From contig NZ_JAERVL010000006.1 in assembly GCF_016745835.1 (NCBI RefSeq), positions 124,001 to 188,000 of the forward strand: DNA of 64,000 bases, read 5' to 3'. The notes under the pieces are model-generated. The model made no database searches. It was not told the DNA's origin and saw only the letters and a list, made by a program, of their open reading frames with translations. Source of the stretch: Caldalkalibacillus salinus. Its GTDB lineage: Bacteria; Bacillota; Bacilli; Caldalkalibacillales; JCM-10596. Each line of letters opens with the position of its first letter. The stretch's first letter is position 1. Made by a program: the position numbers and the translations under genes. Positions 61,023 through 64,000 of the stretch are shown piece after piece.

Positions 61023-62933
61023 TTATGCGACCTCCTCATCAGTGACCATGATTTGAAGCTGTGTACGGATCATCGTTTCTTGTCCGTCCCGATAGCGTAT
61101 CTTGCCTTCCACTTGGATCATGGACTCGCTGGAATACAATCCCTCAATAACGGAAGCGTATTTTTCTGCTACAAATTGGCGACGCACTTTTCTCGTTCTC
61201 GTCAGCTCCTCATCATCTGCGTCTAATTCTTTGTACAGTAAAACGAACTTCCTGACCCTGGCCCGTTCAGGTAACGCATCATTAATCCGTTCAACCTCTT
61301 GCTGTATAAGCTCAAGCACGGCTTCTTTTTGAGATAAGTCTGTATAGGTGGTGTAGGCGATGTGGTTATTCTCCGCCCACTGCCCAACGTTTTCCATGTC
61401 AATATTCAGTATGGTGGCCACATAAGGTCGCCCTGTTCCAATCGCTACGGCCTCTTTGATATAAGGGCTGAACTTGAGCTTATTCTCAATGAACTGCGGG
61501 CTAAACATGTCTCCGCTGTCTAAGCGAATCACATCTTTCAAACGATCTATCACGATTAAGTGTCCAGATTCATCAATACGCCCTGCATCCCCGGTATGTA
61601 GCCAGCCATCCGTTATCGTTTCGGCCGTGGCCTCATCATTCTGATAGTAGCCCTTAAACACGCTCGGACTTTTGATCAGAATTTCTCCCTGCTCCGACAT
61701 CTTCAGCTCTGTTCCAGGGATGGGCACCCCTACGGTTTCGTATTGCACATCGCCATCCTGGTGGACGATGGCAATACCAGCGACTTCAGTTTGACCGTAA
61801 ATCTGTTTGAGGTTCACCCCTATAGCATGAAAAAACTTAGTGACATCAGGACCTAACGCAGCGCCACCCGTGTAGGCTCTTTTGAGACGTAAGAGTCCTA
61901 AGTGGTCTTTGATCGCGCTAAAGATGAGCCAGTCAGCGAAGCGATACTGCCATCTCAATAACGACGGTATACGTTGTTTGTTAAAGATGTGATCTGCCAC
62001 TTTAAACCCGATGGGCATGGCCCAATCGTAGCACTTTTTCTTCAGCCAGCCCGCGTCTTGAATACGAACTTGAATCCTCGAGACCATATCCTCCCAGATC
62101 CTCGGGGGTGAAAACATACAGTGGGGCCCTATTTCCCGCAGGTTGTCCTGTACGGTCGTCGTTTCTTCTGGGAAGTTCACAGTGAATCCAATGGTCAAAG
62201 CGGAAGATAAGCTCATCATCTGTTCTCCTATCCAGGCGAGTGGTAGAAAGGATAAAAACTCATCTCCCGGTTCAAGTGGGTCCATCTCCATCAGATGTTT
62301 ACCCATGCTAATCAAGTTATCGTGTGTTAACATCGCAGCCTTGGGATTTCCGGTCGTACCAGACGTGTAACAAAAAATGGCCACGTCATCTCCTTGGCCT
62401 TGTCTGACCACTTCCTCATAAAGCTTGGGGTCTTCGACTAAAGCTTCGGAGCCTAGCGCTTGAACATCTTCAAAGCGCAATAACCCTTCGTGGCCATAAT
62501 GTCTCAATCCCTTCGCATCGTAGAAGATAATATACTTAACGTGTGGAATGTCTTCTCTAATCTCTAGAAGCTTGTCGACTTGCTCTTGGTCCTCAACAAC
62601 GACCATGCTGACTTCGCTATGATTTAAGTAATAGGTGATTTCTTTGGGTAAGGCGTCTTGGTATATTCCCACTGAGATACCACCCACGCTCTGAGCACTT
62701 AAGGCTGCGATGAGCCACTCCGGTCTATTATCCCCGATGATGGCTAAGCGGTCTTCCCTTTTAAATCCAAGGGTACTTAGCCCCATCGTAAACGCTTTCA
62801 CTTTTTCGTAATAATCTTGCCAAGTGTATTCTTGCCAGATTCCGAATTCTTTTTCTCTCAGCGCGATTTGTTTCCCCATTGACTGTGCCCGATTAAAAAG
62901 TAGCTTTGGTAGTGTGAGCTCATTCATCCCCAT
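61023..62933 (-). CDS. Long-chain acyl-CoA synthetase-like AMP-binding enzyme
   Basis: Adenylate-forming acyl-CoA ligase (636 aa). ATP motif FCYTSGTTGNPKAAMLTHDN near residue 195 (core YTSGTTGNPKAAM), the A5-like IYGQTEVAGIA, GWLHTGDAGRIDESGHL and DRLKDVIRLDSGDMFSPQFIE (core DRLKDVIRLDSGD). The pattern fits bacterial long-chain acyl-CoA synthetases. Placed between livG and livH, it may trap the imported acid as a CoA ester. ATG 62933 follows GGAGGTGGG, five bases after livG. Confidence 0.9.
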   Translation of the reverse strand: MGMNELTLPKLLFNRAQSMGKQIALREKEFGIWQEYTWQDYYEKVKAFTMGLSTLGFKREDRLAIIGDNRPEWLIAALSAQSVGGISVGIYQDALPKEITYYLNHSEVSMVVVEDQEQVDKLLEIREDIPHVKYIIFYDAKGLRHYGHEGLLRFEDVQALGSEALVEDPKLYEEVVRQGQGDDVAIFCYTSGTTGNPKAAMLTHDNLISMGKHLMEMDPLEPGDEFLSFLPLAWIGEQMMSLSSALTIGFTVNFPEETTTVQDNLREIGPHCMFSPPRIWEDMVSRIQVRIQDAGWLKKKCYDWAMPIGFKVADHIFNKQRIPSLLRWQYRFADWLIFSAIKDHLGLLRLKRAYTGGAALGPDVTKFFHAIGVNLKQIYGQTEVAGIAIVHQDGDVQYETVGVPIPGTELKMSEQGEILIKSPSVFKGYYQNDEATAETITDGWLHTGDAGRIDESGHLIVIDRLKDVIRLDSGDMFSPQFIENKLKFSPYIKEAVAIGTGRPYVATILNIDMENVGQWAENNHIAYTTYTDLSQKEAVLELIQQEVERINDALPERARVRKFVLLYKELDADDEELTRTRKVRRQFVAEKYASVIEGLYSSESMIQVEGKIRYRDGQETMIRTQLQIMVTDEEVA

Positions 62934-62938
62934 GATGC

Positions 62939-63709
62939 CTAACCCACCTCCTCTTGTCCAAGATAAGCTTCAATGACCTGCTGGTTCTGTTGAATGTCTT
63001 CTGGTGTCCCATAACCAATGCGCTTTCCAAAGTCTAAAACGGCGATACGGTGAGACAGTTCCATGACGACACCCATGTCATGCTCGATAAGGACAACGGT
63101 GACGTCCCGGTCTTCATTAATATCAATAATGAAGCGAGCGATGTCTTCTTTTTCTTCATTATTCATACCGGCCATAGGTTCATCTAAGAGGATGAGTTTG
63201 GGGTCAGCCGCTAAGGCCCTCCCCAGCTCGACACGTTTTTTTAACCCGTAGGACAACCGCCCCACGGGTTGTTCTCTAATATGCTGTATTTCTAGAAAAT
63301 CAATGACTTCTTCTACCGCTTCACGATGAGCCACTTCTTCTCTCTGAGCCTTCCCCCAGTACAATCCCCCAGACAGAATACCTGTTTTCATGAGACTATG
63401 GCGACCTAGCATCAGATTATCTAAGACGCTCATATGCTTGAACAACTCAATGTTTTGAAACGATCGTGAGAGACCAAGGGAGGTTCTACGGTAAGGCTTC
63501 ATCCTCGTGATATCCTGGCCCTCAAAGGAAATTCGTCCTGTTGAGGGGCGGTACACTCCACTGACACAGTTGAGCATACTCGTCTTCCCTGCCCCATTCG
63601 GACCGATAATGGAAAAGATTTCGCCTTTTTCAACTGAGAGGCTCACATCAGATAAAGCGGCGACCCCACCGAAATGCAATGAGACGCTGTCTACTTGTAA
63701 TAAGCTCAT
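62939..63709 (-). CDS. livG: Branched-chain-type ABC transporter ATPase LivG
   Basis: First ATPase of the importer (256 aa). Walker A IIGPNGAGKTSMLNCVSG (core GPNGAGKTS), SRSFQNIELFKHMSVLDNL, signature LSYGLKKRVELGRALA and Walker B LILLDEPMAGMNNEE. ATG 63709 follows GGGGGAG. First gene of livG-ACS-livH-livM-SBP-livF-paaK. Confidence 0.95.
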   Translation of the reverse strand: MSLLQVDSVSLHFGGVAALSDVSLSVEKGEIFSIIGPNGAGKTSMLNCVSGVYRPSTGRISFEGQDITRMKPYRRTSLGLSRSFQNIELFKHMSVLDNLMLGRHSLMKTGILSGGLYWGKAQREEVAHREAVEEVIDFLEIQHIREQPVGRLSYGLKKRVELGRALAADPKLILLDEPMAGMNNEEKEDIARFIIDINEDRDVTVVLIEHDMGVVMELSHRIAVLDFGKRIGYGTPEDIQQNQQVIEAYLGQEEVG

Positions 63710-63750
63710 GGATCTCCCCCTTTGCTGTTTTACTGAAAATATATATGTTT

Positions 63751-63779
63751 ATTATGAAATAATATGGTGGCTTGGTCAA
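63751..63779 (-). promoter_or_regulatory. livG operon promoter
   Basis: Minus strand TTGACC (63779-63774), 17-bp spacer, CATAAT (63756-63751), about 40 bases above livG. Good housekeeping-type match. Confidence 0.75.
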
Positions 63780-63785
63780 TTTATT

Positions 63786-63801
63786 TTTAGAAAATTCTAA
63801 A
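63786..63801. promoter_or_regulatory. Palindrome next to the livG -35 box
   Basis: TTTAGAA-AA-TTCTAAA, perfect 7-bp arms, six bases above the -35 hexamer. It could be an operator of a TetR- or MarR-type regulator; none is encoded in the window. Confidence 0.45.
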
Positions 63802-63849
63802 TTGTTACATAAAATGATATAAACTGATAAAAATCGATATACACCAAAG

Positions 63850-63887
63850 AAAAAAGCACTTCATGTCGAACATGACATTGAGTGCTT
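63850..63887 (-). terminator. Terminator of the upstream gene
   Basis: AAGCACT-(2)-ATGTC, six-base loop, GACAT-(2)-AGTGCTT, followed on the minus strand by TTTTTT. It lies about 37 bases after the stop of the partial gene at the window end and insulates the liv promoter. Confidence 0.85.
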
Positions 63888-63923
63888 CAGTCGTTTATCG
63901 AGTATGAATGTATGAACCCCACG

Positions 63924-64000
63924 CTATGGTGAATGGAGTTCACCTCTAAACCCTTCGCCTAGTACTTCGTTCGCGTTATGCACGATGACAAAGGCTTGAG
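63924..64000 (-). CDS. 3' end of a gene, possibly a DUF2179/YitT-type membrane protein
   Basis: The last 25 codons are visible, ending AFVIVHNANEVLGEGFRGEL and three more residues before TAG at 63924-63926. The segment EVLGEGFR is typical of the end of DUF2179 domains (YitT or UPF0316 families). The 5' part lies outside the window, so the family is only suggested. Confidence 0.6.
   Translation of the reverse strand, partial: QAFVIVHNANEVLGEGFRGELHSP

Noticed and set aside
1-64000. CRISPR array, tRNA/rRNA genes, insertion sequence or prophage
   Set aside because: No regularly spaced repeats, cloverleaf or rRNA sequence, transposase motif or phage gene was found by reading; the repeats seen are short and local.

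Overview
The window looks like a piece of chromosome from a low-to-mid GC Bacillaceae-type Firmicute, possibly an alkaliphile or moderate halophile. The grounds are strong AGGAGG-type ribosome sites, frequent GTG and TTG starts, a LexA box of the Bacillus type, a CodY-like box in front of a dpp operon, ftsEX-ctpB-minJ order as in Bacillus, a bacillithiol reductase, and very acidic N-terminal linkers on exported lipoproteins. Species placement is inference. Most genes lie on the minus strand. No rRNA, tRNA, CRISPR array, prophage or insertion sequence was seen.

Layout. 1-5500: a partial gene, then uvrBA with a LexA-type operator. 5500-10800: a K+ channel, a DUF421/DUF4363 divergent pair, a CNNM/CorC-type membrane protein and small orphan proteins. 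11116-23301: one long minus-strand operon, murQ - amiE-like serine hydrolase - sugar ABC binding protein and two permeases - nagZ - murR-like - anmK - glcD - glcF. 23569-25173: a divergent SpoIID/LytB-type protein. 25329-33953: dppABCDE - ykfA - ykfC - ATPase operon for cell-wall peptides. 34262-43302: a sugar-acid region with a hydroxyacid dehydrogenase, an AEC carrier, galactonate dehydratase dgoD, a TRAP transporter dctMQP, an IclR regulator and a divergent gluconate-type kinase. 43408-47127: namZ - murK-like kinase - YjiH-like membrane protein. 47206-52984: ftsE - ftsX - EnvC/M23 - ctpB - minJ-like. 53317-55593: bacillithiol disulfide reductase, a small protein and a CPBP protease. 55719-63709: livG - acyl-CoA synthetase - livH - livM - binding protein - livF - paaK-like.

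The main theme is peptidoglycan turnover. Three separate transcription units, plus the division-linked FtsEX/M23 unit, cover almost a whole disassembly line: glycan cutting (SpoIID-like, NamZ, NagZ), stem-peptide release (AmiE-like), peptide import and degradation (Dpp, YkfA, YkfC, DppA), sugar import (ABC without its own ATPase), phosphorylation (AnmK, MurK-like), lactyl-ether cleavage (MurQ), and probably oxidation of the released D-lactate (GlcDF). Unlike the B. subtilis pathway, the NagZ, AmiE-like and NamZ proteins here all lack signal peptides, and an ABC importer replaces the PTS MurP. This points to import first and cleavage inside the cell.

A second theme is IclR-linked sugar-acid catabolism: the same palindrome GTTCC-N7-GGAAC occurs before both dctP and dgoD. 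A third is a transporter plus two acyl-activating enzymes for a hydrophobic or aromatic acid.
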